From Actinoplanes couchii (GTDB lineage Bacteria; Actinomycetota; Actinomycetes; Mycobacteriales; Micromonosporaceae), in NCBI RefSeq assembly GCF_016862075.1, contig NZ_BOMG01000021.1, forward strand, positions 1 through 64,000: a stretch of DNA of 64,000 nucleotides, written 5' to 3'. The position numbers were made by a program, and so were the translations under genes. Below are positions 51,593 through 60,062 of the stretch, in pieces. Numbering within the stretch: position 1 is the stretch's first letter; each line of letters starts with the position of its first letter. The notes under the pieces are model-generated. The model searched no databases. It worked only from the letters and a program-made list of their open reading frames with translations, and was not told the DNA's origin.

Positions 51593-52043
51593 CCCCGTCA
51601 CCGGGCGTGGCCAGATGCCCGGTGGCCAGCCGGTTCAGGGCCCGGACGAGCACGTCCCGCTCCCCGGAGGGCAGCGACCCGAGAGCAGCCCGGTGCACCC
51701 CGTCGACGATCTCCTGACTGCGCCGGGCGACCTCGGCCCCCGCCGCCGTGACCGAGATGATCCGAGCCCGCCGATCGGTGCTGGACGGCCGCCGAACCGC
51801 ATAGCCGGCCTTCTCGAGAGCATCGACGGTGACCACCATGGTCGTCTTGTCCATGTCCCCGAGCTCGGCAAGCTGAATCTGGGTCCGCTCCTCCTCCAGC
51901 GCATGCACGAGCACACAGTGCATCCGAGCGGTCAACCCGATCTCCCCGAGCGCGGCAGCCACCCGAGCCCGAAGCACCCGCCCGGTGTGATCGAGCAGAA
52001 ACGAAAGATCGGTCTCGGTACGCGCAGGCGCCATCGCGGTCAT
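51555..52043 (-). CDS. MarR-family transcriptional regulator
   Basis: 162 residues from ATG. The winged helix includes QIQLAELGDMDKTTMVVTVDALEKAGYAVRRPSSTDRRARIISVTAAG, with the DxRxR wing. MarR proteins repress efflux genes and release DNA on binding phenolic ligands. It precedes the MFS exporter on the same strand. The leader contains ATAATCC-ca-GGATAAT (52042-52057), close to a palindrome that could be its operator. The last 38 bases are repeated downstream. Confidence 0.92.
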   Translation of the reverse strand: MTAMAPARTETDLSFLLDHTGRVLRARVAAALGEIGLTARMHCVLVHALEEERTQIQLAELGDMDKTTMVVTVDALEKAGYAVRRPSSTDRRARIISVTAAGAEVARRSQEIVDGVHRAALGSLPSGERDVLVRALNRLATGHLATPGDGDRPARRARESAK

Positions 52044-52060
52044 AATCCCAGGATAATCCG

Positions 52061-52105
52061 CCTCCGAACGATCCGCGAAGGTCCGATTCGCGGATCGTTC
52101 AGAGG
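52061..52105 (-). terminator. Long hairpin between the unknown gene and MarR
   Basis: cctccgaacgatccgcgaa (52061-52079) and ttcgcggatcgttcagagg (52087-52105) pair over 19 bases with one mismatch around a 7-base loop. It starts 17 bases past the stop of the 131-residue protein on the minus strand, so it probably ends that transcript. Its position 18 bases upstream of the MarR start also allows an operator role. Confidence 0.65.
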
Positions 52106-52121
52106 CGGCGACGGCGGTGGG

Positions 52122-52517
52122 TCACAGGTTGTTGATCCGGGCCAGCAGCTCCGCCTCGGTCAGGTTCTCCAGGACCGCGTCCTGCTTGCGGCCCAGGACT
52201 GCCAGCAGCTTCTCCTTCTCCAGCTTCTTCGCCGCCTTCGCCTTCGCCTCCTGGTCCTCGGTGAGGCGGACGGCGATCACGTGCTTGACGACCGCCAGCT
52301 TCGTCTCCAGGGTCGCCTTCGCCGGGTTGGACTCGGTGGCCACGAACGACTCGGTGTCGACGGCCTTCAACTCGGCGTTGACGGCCTTCGCCACGTCGTC
52401 GAGGCTGAAACCGGACCTGGCGGTCAGCGGAAGCTCCCACAGCTGTTCCGTGGTCAGCAGGCCCTTGACCGACGGGTAACGGAACTTCTCCCGGGTGGCC
52501 TTCTCGAAAATGGTCAC
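52122..52517 (-). CDS. Conserved hypothetical protein, partner of the next gene
   Basis: 131 residues. It begins MTIFEKATREKFRYPSVKGL, followed by TTEQLWELPL and a middle VATESNPAKATLETKLAVVKHVIAVRLTEDQEAKAKAAKK, then a helical C-terminus. I recall similar small proteins in phage and bacterial genomes, but no function is known to me. It lies 33 bases after the 667-residue gene on the same strand, and the two are probably co-expressed. Predicted soluble and cytoplasmic. Confidence 0.7.
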   Translation of the reverse strand: MTIFEKATREKFRYPSVKGLLTTEQLWELPLTARSGFSLDDVAKAVNAELKAVDTESFVATESNPAKATLETKLAVVKHVIAVRLTEDQEAKAKAAKKLEKEKLLAVLGRKQDAVLENLTEAELLARINNL

Positions 52518-52550
52518 GATTGCCTCTTCACCGATGTCGGGGTGTGGATT

Positions 52551-54554
52551 TCAGAACTGGATGCTGATCAGGCGGCGCCGGCCGCCGGTCATGGTCACCT
52601 TGGCGACCACGGAATCGCGGATCGTGGAGCTGAAACCGAGACCGGACAACTGATCCGGGACCGGTTCGCATTTGGTGCGGTCGCCGAGAACTTCGAACAC
52701 CTTGCGGTGCTGCTGCAGATCATTACGGAGGAATTCGTTGTAGATCCCCCGGGCCGGCTGATCGTTCGCGCACCCTTTCAGGATGAAGAGGTAGTGGCGG
52801 TTGCCGACCTCGTTGTCGTCGAAGAAGTTCGGCGAGTACATCACGGTGGACACCGGCACGAACTGTTCGGTGGTGATGCCCCACATTTCTTTGGCGGCGT
52901 TGCCCGGCACCAGGTCCGGGCCCGGCCGGAAAGCGGTGATCACCTCGCCGGCCACCGTCATCCGGCCCACCTCGACGGTCTCCCGGGTGCCGACCGCCCG
53001 CTCCAGACGGTAGTGCTCGATCCGCCCGTCGCTCTCGGTCTCGATCACGAAGCCCGCGCCGGTGCTCTCCCGCTTGTGGTACTGGTTCACCTCGATCCGG
53101 TACTCACCGTCCGGAACCTTGCCGGCCCAGGTCACGTTCTCCACCGGCTCGCGGGTGAACGACCCGCCCGCGTTCATGTCGACGTCCAGCTTGTTGCGCT
53201 TCTCCCGGTACCAGATGTGGGTGCCGTCCGGCTCGTACACATGCAGGTCGAGGTCGTCGTGGTTGAACCAGGACAGGCTCACCCGCAGTTTGCCGGTGAC
53301 GTTGCCGCCGGCCCGCTTGACCTTCTCCTTGATCGAGTCGGTGACGTTGCCGCCGTACGACCAGCCGAAGTCGTTGTCCCACTTGAACAGCCGCGGCGCG
53401 TCCGGGTGCCGGCCGGTGGTGAGGCTGACCAGGTGCGGCTGGTGGCGGCCGGCGACCCACATGTCGATGCTCGCGGCGCCGGGCAGGATGTCCTTCATGA
53501 AGGTGAGCACCGGAACCTCCTCCGGCTTCGCGTCCCGCGCGCCCGGGGCCCCGGTGGTGGCCGCCCGCATGAGCAGCCCCTCGATGCCGTCCTTCATCCG
53601 CGACTGGGTGTCGTTGTCGACCCACAGCACGTTGGTGACCGACACGTCGGACAGCCGGGCGAACCGGCGCTGCAACGACTCCTCGATGCCCAGCTCACCG
53701 ATGGTCTTCATGGCGGCCTTGACCATGGCCGGGGTGATCAGCGCGGTGGGACGCTGGTAGTTCTGCGGCGCCACCTTCGTCTCGAACGCCCGGACCGCCG
53801 GCTCCAGGTCGATGCCCGCGGAGAGGTCCTGGACCAGGGTGCCGATCACCGTGTTGCGGAGCCGGGCCGCCGGGTTCATGGCGTTGGCGAAGACGAAGGC
53901 CCGCTTGTCGGGCGCCTGCTCCCACTGGTTGCGCAGCGACCGGAACTCGGTCATCGCCCGGCGGTGCTCGGCGCCGCGGTAGAGGGCGTCGTCGTCGATC
54001 AGGCCGGCGACGGTGTCCAGGGCGTCCGGGGTCAGCTCGGCCAGGCCCCGCTGGAACACCTGCACCGCGGCGTCGAAGGCGCCCCGCTCGGCGCCGGGAT
54101 CCCGGGTGCGGTGCCGCTTCGCCACCGGGCCGTGCAGGTGGTTCCACACCTCGACCTTGCCGTCGTGCAGCGACCGGGTCGTCCTCGCCCCGTACCGCGC
54201 CTCGGTGGACCGGAAGACACCTGACAGCGGCAGCGTGCCGACGAACGCGTCCATCGCCGCGGCGACGACCGAGAAGACCGGGTCGGCGGCCGACACCCCG
54301 GACCAGACGGTACGAATCCGGCCGTCGTGGATCTCGACGACGGTGCCGAAGTTCCTGACGAATCCGCGGCAGGTCGAGCAGTCGAATGCGGATCGTTCCC
54401 GGAAACGGGGATTGGTGCCGGCCGGGAAGGAATCGAGAAAGGTGAGCCAGAGTGAATCGCGGTCGAGGCTGTCGCCGGCCACGAACAACTCACCCTGGGA
54501 CATCGTGGACAGACGCTTGTCCACGTCCGTCACGAACTGCTGAAAATCGCCCAC
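52551..54554 (-). CDS. Large conserved hypothetical protein with DUF2135-like beta domain
   Basis: 667 residues from the GTG at 54554, with aaggag seven bases upstream; the 20 extra codons to 54614 are unsupported. A C-x-x-C (SAFDCSTCRGFVRNFG) near residue 60 may bind metal. The middle is helical. A beta domain near 390-480 reads LRVSLSWFNHDDLDLHVYEPDGTHIWY, the DUF2135/VWA-associated pattern with D-D-L-D-L-H. The C-terminal third includes MWGITTEQFVPVSTVMYSPNFFDDN. It appears cytoplasmic. I have seen this pairing of a small and a large protein in phage-like contexts, but assign no function. Confidence 0.65.
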   Translation of the reverse strand: MGDFQQFVTDVDKRLSTMSQGELFVAGDSLDRDSLWLTFLDSFPAGTNPRFRERSAFDCSTCRGFVRNFGTVVEIHDGRIRTVWSGVSAADPVFSVVAAAMDAFVGTLPLSGVFRSTEARYGARTTRSLHDGKVEVWNHLHGPVAKRHRTRDPGAERGAFDAAVQVFQRGLAELTPDALDTVAGLIDDDALYRGAEHRRAMTEFRSLRNQWEQAPDKRAFVFANAMNPAARLRNTVIGTLVQDLSAGIDLEPAVRAFETKVAPQNYQRPTALITPAMVKAAMKTIGELGIEESLQRRFARLSDVSVTNVLWVDNDTQSRMKDGIEGLLMRAATTGAPGARDAKPEEVPVLTFMKDILPGAASIDMWVAGRHQPHLVSLTTGRHPDAPRLFKWDNDFGWSYGGNVTDSIKEKVKRAGGNVTGKLRVSLSWFNHDDLDLHVYEPDGTHIWYREKRNKLDVDMNAGGSFTREPVENVTWAGKVPDGEYRIEVNQYHKRESTGAGFVIETESDGRIEHYRLERAVGTRETVEVGRMTVAGEVITAFRPGPDLVPGNAAKEMWGITTEQFVPVSTVMYSPNFFDDNEVGNRHYLFILKGCANDQPARGIYNEFLRNDLQQHRKVFEVLGDRTKCEPVPDQLSGLGFSSTIRDSVVAKVTMTGGRRRLISIQF

Positions 54555-54600
54555 CGTGTCATCTCCTTCGATCACCGCAGATCCTAGGGACGATGCGCGA

Positions 54601-56139
54601 TCAGAGAAACGCATTTCTTTCCGGCGTACGGGATACCCGGTCCTGGTATTCGCGGGGGGACAGGCCGTGGAAACGGGAGAAGGCGGCGCTGAACGTCGGC
54701 AGGTGGGCGTAACCGACGCGCCGGGCGACAGCTGTCGGTTTGGCGCCGCCGGCGAGCAGATCCCGGGCGATCCGCATCCGGGCGGCGCCGCGCCACCTGG
54801 CGAAATTCATGCCGGTCTGGTCCCGGAAGGCGCGCTGGATGTCGGCCGGCACGTCGGCCCCGGAACCGCCGGAGGTGCCGAGGCGGCGCAGGCAGTCCAT
54901 CGCCATCTCCCGGGCGCCGGGGTCGGCCGGCATCGGCACCGACAGGGCCCGCTGCGCGGCGACGTGGTCGGCGAACAGGTCCAGGATGTGGCTGGGGTCG
55001 TAGTTCTCCGGGCGTATCGGGGTGCGGGCGCTGATCGAGCAGAACATCAGGTAGTCGTCCCAGGCCGGCGGGAACTGGGCCTGCAGCGGCCCGGTCAGGT
55101 GGAGTTCGCCGGTGGTGGCGTTCCCGAGGGGCAGGGAGATCGAGTTCTCGTGGACGCCTGTGGTGTGCTCCAGACCGGCCGGGATCCAGATCGCGCCGCC
55201 CCGGCTCCATTCCCAGCGGCGGTCGCCGGCGTCCAGATGACCACTGCCGCGGTACGACCAGCAGAGCACGTGCGTGTTGTTGGTGTGTGAGGCGGTGCGG
55301 GTCGCCGGGAGCAGCGCCGGCCCGGCGGGCGAGGTACGGCCGTCACGCAGCATCGTGATCAGGTCGTCGGCCGGGCGGGTGGCGACGGGCCGTGCGGCGA
55401 GAGCCCGGCCGCACTCGTGCGGCGTCGTCCCGAACCGCTGCCGGAACGCCCGGGAGAACCCGTTGCGGCTGGTGAAACCGACCCGGGCGGCCACCTGATC
55501 GACACCGTGCCCGGCGGCCAGCAACTCGACGGCCGCACTCAACCGGCAGGCCAGCCGCCACTGCTCGAAGGTCAGCCCGGTGCCGGCCGGGAAGTCCCGG
55601 CGCAGGGTGCGCGGGCTGGACAGCACCCGGGCCGCCCACTCGGCGACGGTGAGGTCGAGCGCGGGATCGCGGAGCAACTCCTCAGCCACCGCCCGGGCCC
55701 GGCCGGCCCGCGGCAGGACCGGCGGATCGACGGCGAACGGCGGTGGTCGCCGGCCGGAGCCGCGGAGCAGCCCGGCCAGCGCGTCCTGCGGGTAGCCGTG
55801 CCCGGTGAGCGGCGTGACCATCAGGTTGAAGTGCTGGATCAGCCAGTCCTGCCAGCCGTCCGGGACCACGAACCGCCGCGGCTCCGGCAGGTCCGCGATG
55901 CTCGGGTGGGTCAGCAGCGGGAAGGCGACCGTGCCCGGCTCGGTGACGACGGTCCAGGAGCTGCCGTCGGCCGCCGGGATCCAGACCCCCTCACCCGCGG
56001 TGAGACGAAAATCCGGATGACCCTCCATCTGTACGCACGCCGCGCCGGTGCGGACCCAGAACAGCAGGTGCTCGGCCTGATTCCACCGGCCACCGGCCCG
56101 CACACCGGGAATCGGCGGCGGCCGGCCGGTATCCACCAT
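54601..56139 (-). CDS. Tandem AraC-family regulator (two complete modules)
   Basis: 512 residues from ATG at 56139. It is two AraC modules in one chain. The first half is a cupin-type sensor (about 20-120) plus an HTH (about 160-250): LTVAEWAARVLSSPRTLRRDF, then VDQVAARVGFTSRNGFSRAFRQRFGTTPHE. The second half is another cupin (about 275-370; IWIPAGLEHTTGVHEN) and a second HTH (about 415-510): ADIQRAFRDQTGMNF, KPTAVARRVGYAHLPTFSAAFSRFHGLSPREYQD. AraC proteins are normally one such unit and act as dimers. It is divergent from the siderophore operon, 61 bases away, and likely regulates it. Confidence 0.85.
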   Translation of the reverse strand: MVDTGRPPPIPGVRAGGRWNQAEHLLFWVRTGAACVQMEGHPDFRLTAGEGVWIPAADGSSWTVVTEPGTVAFPLLTHPSIADLPEPRRFVVPDGWQDWLIQHFNLMVTPLTGHGYPQDALAGLLRGSGRRPPPFAVDPPVLPRAGRARAVAEELLRDPALDLTVAEWAARVLSSPRTLRRDFPAGTGLTFEQWRLACRLSAAVELLAAGHGVDQVAARVGFTSRNGFSRAFRQRFGTTPHECGRALAARPVATRPADDLITMLRDGRTSPAGPALLPATRTASHTNNTHVLCWSYRGSGHLDAGDRRWEWSRGGAIWIPAGLEHTTGVHENSISLPLGNATTGELHLTGPLQAQFPPAWDDYLMFCSISARTPIRPENYDPSHILDLFADHVAAQRALSVPMPADPGAREMAMDCLRRLGTSGGSGADVPADIQRAFRDQTGMNFARWRGAARMRIARDLLAGGAKPTAVARRVGYAHLPTFSAAFSRFHGLSPREYQDRVSRTPERNAFL

Positions 56140-56177
56140 GTCCTAACCATATGGCAGTCTGCGCACACCGTTGAAGA

Positions 56178-56196
56178 TAAGGGTTGCCTAACCTTA
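56178..56196 (+). promoter_or_regulatory. Iron box (IdeR/DmdR type) before the siderophore operon
   Basis: taagggttgcctaacctta, read on the minus strand as TAAGGTTAGGCAACCCTTA, matches the 19-base DtxR/IdeR consensus TTAGGTTAGGCTAACCTAA at 15 positions. It ends five bases before the GTG start of the first gene, suggesting a short or leaderless transcript blocked when iron is plentiful. Confidence 0.8.
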
Positions 56197-56200
56197 GGCC

Positions 56201-58075
56201 GTGCCCAAGACCTCACGCCGGATCACCGTGCGCCCCCTGACCCTGCGCGAGGCCGAGGTGGCCCGGGTGGTGGACCTGACGCCGGGGATGCGCCGGATCA
56301 CCCTGACCGGTCCACAGCTCCGCGAGTTCACCTCGGCGAACGGCTTCCCCCAGCCGGCGTTCGCGTCGACCGGCTTCGACGACGACATCCGCCTGGTGTT
56401 CCGCTACCCCGGCCAGGCCGAGCCGGTGCTGCCGGTGCAGCGGGCCAACGGCCTCGACCTGCCGAAGGATCCGCGGCCGCTGACCCGGATCTACACCGTG
56501 CGCCGCTGGGATCCGGAGACCGGCGAACTGGACGTCGACTTCGTCAGGCACGGCATCGGGGTGGGCACCACCTGGGCGTACCGGGCCGAGATCGGCGACC
56601 GGGTGCACTTCGCCGGACCGGGCTCGTCCCGGGCGCTCCCGCACGACGCGGACTGGCTCCTGGTCGCCGGCGACGACACCGCGCTGCCCGCGATCGCCCG
56701 TCTGCTCGACGAGCTGCCCGGTGACACGCGGGCCCGGGTGTTCATCGAGATCACCGAGGACGCACACCGTCAGGAGCTGCGGGAACTGCCCGGCGTCGAG
56801 GTGACCTGGCTGGTCCGCGACGGTTCCGGGGCGACCCTGCTGGTGGACGCGGTCCGCAACGGCGGCTGGTGGGACGGGCGGCCGTTCGCGTGGGTCGCCG
56901 GGGAACAGCGGACGGTCCGCGACATCCGGCGCCACCTGGTCGAGGACCGGGGTGTGCCCAAGGAGGACGTCGACTTCATCGGGTACTGGCGCCGTGGCGA
57001 GGTCGTCGCCCTGGAGACCGATCAGGCGGTGCCCGACCCGGAGAGGACGAGAACCCCGTTCGAGCGGCTCCACGACCTGGCCGAGCTGATCGCGCCGGTC
57101 GCCATCCGTACCGCCGTCGAACTGGGTGTTCCGGAGTTGATCTCCCGCGGCGTGACCGGGGTCGACGAGCTGGCCGCCAAAGCGGGCGCCGACGAGCGGG
57201 CGCTGGGCAAACTGCTGCGCTACCTGCACACCCTGGACATCGTGGCCCCGGCCGGACCGGGCCGGTACGGCCTGACCCCGGTGGGCGAGGTCCTGACCCT
57301 GGACTTCATGATCGACCTCCTGCACCCGGCCGGGGCCGCCGGCCGCGAGATGCTCGGCATCCACGGCCTCACCGAGTCGGTCCGCACCGGCCGGGCGTCC
57401 TACCTCGCAACCACCGGGCAGACCTTCACCGCGGTACGCGCCGAGCAGGACTACGAGGACCGCTACCTGGAGAGACTGGCGAAGTTCCAGGCCGCGCTGG
57501 CCGAGCCGATCGCCCGCTCCGAACTGCTCGCCGGGGTCCGGCACCTGGTGCTGCACTCCGGCGGCGCCGGCGCCCAGGCCCGCGAGTTCGTCGCCGCCCG
57601 CCCCGACCTGCGCGTGACGATCTGCGCGCTGCCCGCCCAGGCCGACTGGCTGCGCCGCGACCTGCCCGACACCATCCCCGACGAGCAGCAGCGGGCCCGG
57701 GTCGAGGTGGTCGAGCAGTCCGTCTTCGAACCCGGCCCGCCGGCCGACGCCGTTTTCGTGATCCGCGCGTTCAAGAACCTGCCCGATGCCGACGCTGCCC
57801 GCGCCCTGCGCCGCGCGGCCGAAAGCGGCGGCCGGGTGCTGCTGATCGAGGACACCTTCGACCTCGACGACCTCGACGAGCACGACGGCGAAGCGGACCT
57901 GCTCGCCCTCACCGTGCACGGCTCCGGTCTGCGCACCGAGGCCGAACTCGACGCCGTCATCACGCGGGCCGGTCTGACCCGCGCCGCGCGGCACACCGTC
58001 GGCTGGGGCACCACGGTCCACGAACTGATCCCGGCCGGCACCCCTGATGAAGAAGAGAAAGAAGCACAACAATGA
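56201..58075 (+). CDS. Siderophore-interacting protein fused to a methyltransferase-like domain
   Basis: 624 residues. Residues 1-285 are a siderophore-interacting (FAD-dependent ferric reductase, ViuB-type) domain: RPLTRIYTVRRWDPETGELDVDFVRHG, WLLVAGDDTALPAIARLLDEL, VDFIGYWRRG. From about 290 an O-methyltransferase follows: an HTH-like dimerisation domain (VELGVPELISRGVTGVDELAAKAGADE) then a Rossmann domain. Motif I is degenerate (LVLHSGGAGAQA) and the catalytic His of the usual LHDW is missing (RAFKNLPDAD), so methylation is doubtful. The GTG start is just after an iron box. It reduces imported ferric siderophore in the cytoplasm. It overlaps the next start by four bases. Confidence 0.9.
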   Translation: MPKTSRRITVRPLTLREAEVARVVDLTPGMRRITLTGPQLREFTSANGFPQPAFASTGFDDDIRLVFRYPGQAEPVLPVQRANGLDLPKDPRPLTRIYTVRRWDPETGELDVDFVRHGIGVGTTWAYRAEIGDRVHFAGPGSSRALPHDADWLLVAGDDTALPAIARLLDELPGDTRARVFIEITEDAHRQELRELPGVEVTWLVRDGSGATLLVDAVRNGGWWDGRPFAWVAGEQRTVRDIRRHLVEDRGVPKEDVDFIGYWRRGEVVALETDQAVPDPERTRTPFERLHDLAELIAPVAIRTAVELGVPELISRGVTGVDELAAKAGADERALGKLLRYLHTLDIVAPAGPGRYGLTPVGEVLTLDFMIDLLHPAGAAGREMLGIHGLTESVRTGRASYLATTGQTFTAVRAEQDYEDRYLERLAKFQAALAEPIARSELLAGVRHLVLHSGGAGAQAREFVAARPDLRVTICALPAQADWLRRDLPDTIPDEQQRARVEVVEQSVFEPGPPADAVFVIRAFKNLPDADAARALRRAAESGGRVLLIEDTFDLDDLDEHDGEADLLALTVHGSGLRTEAELDAVITRAGLTRAARHTVGWGTTVHELIPAGTPDEEEKEAQQ

Positions 58076-59022
58076 TCGATACACGCCTGCGACGACGGGG
58101 TGCGGCCCTGGCCGTCGCCCTGCTGAGCGCCACGTTCGCCCTCGCCGCCTGCGGGAGCGCGAGCGACGACCCCGGTGCGAAGGCCGGTGCGCCGAGCGCC
58201 GCCGCACAGCGGATCGTCACGATCGGCAACACCACCCTGCCGCTGATCGACATGGGTGGCCGGCCGGTCGGCGTCACCGAGGTGTCCGGCCCCGAGCTGA
58301 GCCTCATCCCCACCGACCAGAAAGCGGCGTACGACGCGGCCACCAAGCTCGGCGCCAGCGGCGACCAGGTCGACATGGAGAAACTCGCCTCCCTGAAGCC
58401 GGACCTCATCCTGGCCCAGCTCCCGGAGAGCGAGTTCGCGCAGATCAAGAAGCAGCTGGAGTCGATCGCCCCGACGACGTTCTGGGGACTCGACGTCGAG
58501 TGGAAGACCTTCGCCGGCGCGCTCGCCGAGGCCGGTGACGTGACCGACGGGCTCAGCGGGCAGAAGGCGGAGTTCGAGAAGAAGATCGCCGACATCAAGC
58601 AGACGTACGCCGGGATCATCGCCGACACCAGGTTCGTCAACGTCGACCGCTGGTCGAGTTCCGATCCCGGGACGTTCTCGGTCGCGGACTTCGGGTGTGT
58701 CGAGATCGCCCAGGGCGACATCGGCATGGACTTCCCCCAGGCGGCCGCCGGCGCCGACCCCCTGGGCTGGACGTCCCTGCCGTTCGAGCAGATCGCCGGG
58801 CTCGCGAAGTACGACGTGATCACCTACCCGGTCGACGCCGCCGGCAGCCCGACCGAGCCGTTCGCGCCGGTGGTCGCGACCAACACCTGGAAGGCGCTGC
58901 CCGCGGTGCAGTCCGGTCGCGCGCTCGGCGTCTTCTGCCCCGGCAACAACTCCTACGGACCGGTCCTGCGGTACCTGGACTCGCTCGGCACCGCCCTGGC
59001 GACCCTGCCCGCCAAGAAGTGA
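58072..59022 (+). CDS. Iron-siderophore ABC substrate-binding lipoprotein
   Basis: 316 residues. The lipobox LAAC (Cys27) follows a basic signal. The mature protein is a helical-bridge binding protein of the FecB/FhuD type: TIGNTTLPLIDMGG, SLKPDLILAQLPESEFAQIKKQLESIAPTTFWGLD, LAKYDVITYPVD. It sits on the outer face and passes ferric siderophore to the permeases. It is translationally coupled (ATGA) to the fusion protein and (GTGA) to the first permease. Confidence 0.92.
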   Translation: MIDTRLRRRGAALAVALLSATFALAACGSASDDPGAKAGAPSAAAQRIVTIGNTTLPLIDMGGRPVGVTEVSGPELSLIPTDQKAAYDAATKLGASGDQVDMEKLASLKPDLILAQLPESEFAQIKKQLESIAPTTFWGLDVEWKTFAGALAEAGDVTDGLSGQKAEFEKKIADIKQTYAGIIADTRFVNVDRWSSSDPGTFSVADFGCVEIAQGDIGMDFPQAAAGADPLGWTSLPFEQIAGLAKYDVITYPVDAAGSPTEPFAPVVATNTWKALPAVQSGRALGVFCPGNNSYGPVLRYLDSLGTALATLPAKK

Positions 59023-60062
59023 CGACTCTCGCCCCGCACCGGCGTGGTCCGGGCGCCGTCCCGGTGCCCGGACCACGCCGGCGTTCGATCGGGCTGCTCG
59101 CCGCACTGGTGGCGCTGCTGGTCCTGCTGGTGCTGAGCGTGCTGATCGGGTCGACGACGATCGCGCCGTCGGTGGTGTGGGACGCCCTGTTCCATCCGTC
59201 CGCCGACATCGACCAGTTCGCGATCCGGGACTACCGGCTGCCGCGTACCGTCCTCGGCCTGGTCGTCGGCGCGGCGCTCGGTGTGGCCGGAGCACTGATC
59301 CAGGCGCTGACCCGCAACCCGCTGGCCGATCCGGGCATCCTCGGCGTCCACGCCGGCGCCTCCTTCGCGGTCACGGTCGCGGTGGGCCTGTTCGGCGTCC
59401 GCGACATCGGCGGCTACCTGTGGTTCGCCTTCGCCGGGGCGCTGATCGTCACCCTGACGGTGCTCGCCCTCGGGTCGACCCGGCAGGGCCGGTCGCCGGT
59501 GGTCATGGTGCTCGCCGGGGTGTGTGTCACCGCGGTGCTCGGCGGCGCCCGGGAGGCTCTCCAACTGACCGACGCGGCCGCCTTCGACGCGATGCGGTCC
59601 TGGAACGCCGGTTCGATCGTGGGCCGGCCGCTCGAACTGCTCTGGCCGATCCTGCCGTTCTTCGCGATCGCCCTGGTCCTGGCCTTCACGGTGTCCGGGC
59701 CCCTGGACGCGATGGCCCTGGGTGACGAGGTGGCGGTCGCCCAGGGGGTCCGGCTGGCGCCCACCCGGCTCCTCGCGATCATCGCGCTCACCCTGCTGGC
59801 CGGCGGAGCCACCGCGGTCGCCGGGCCGATCGGTTTCGTCGGGCTGATGGTGCCGCACGTGGCCCGCTGGATCGCCGGCCCGGATCAGCGCTGGATCTTC
59901 GCGTACAGCGTGCTGCTCGCCCCGATCCTGCTGCTGGCCTCCGACGTCCTCGGGCGCGTCGCCGTGCACCCGAGCGAGATCCCGGTCGGCGTGGTCACCG
60001 CGTTCGCCGGCGCTCCGGTCCTGATCGCGCTGGTCCGCCGGAAGAAGGCGAGCGGTCTGTGA
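59019..60062 (+). CDS. FecCD-family siderophore permease (first)
   Basis: 347 residues from the GTG at 59019, which overlaps the preceding stop; the frame is open upstream only as a shadow. About 9-10 membrane helices. Family hallmarks are FRLPRT-like YRLPRTVLGLVVGAALGVAGALIQALTRNPLADPGILGVHAGAS and the ATPase-coupling loop ALGDEVAVAQGVR. GPIGFVGLMVPHVAR is the conserved late segment. It forms one half of the channel for the iron chelate. Confidence 0.93.
   Translation: MTTLAPHRRGPGAVPVPGPRRRSIGLLAALVALLVLLVLSVLIGSTTIAPSVVWDALFHPSADIDQFAIRDYRLPRTVLGLVVGAALGVAGALIQALTRNPLADPGILGVHAGASFAVTVAVGLFGVRDIGGYLWFAFAGALIVTLTVLALGSTRQGRSPVVMVLAGVCVTAVLGGAREALQLTDAAAFDAMRSWNAGSIVGRPLELLWPILPFFAIALVLAFTVSGPLDAMALGDEVAVAQGVRLAPTRLLAIIALTLLAGGATAVAGPIGFVGLMVPHVARWIAGPDQRWIFAYSVLLAPILLLASDVLGRVAVHPSEIPVGVVTAFAGAPVLIALVRRKKASGL

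Noticed and set aside
51615..54224. Plus-strand frame of 869 codons
   Set aside because: It is a shadow across the MarR gene and the unknown pair; no ribosome site or domain.
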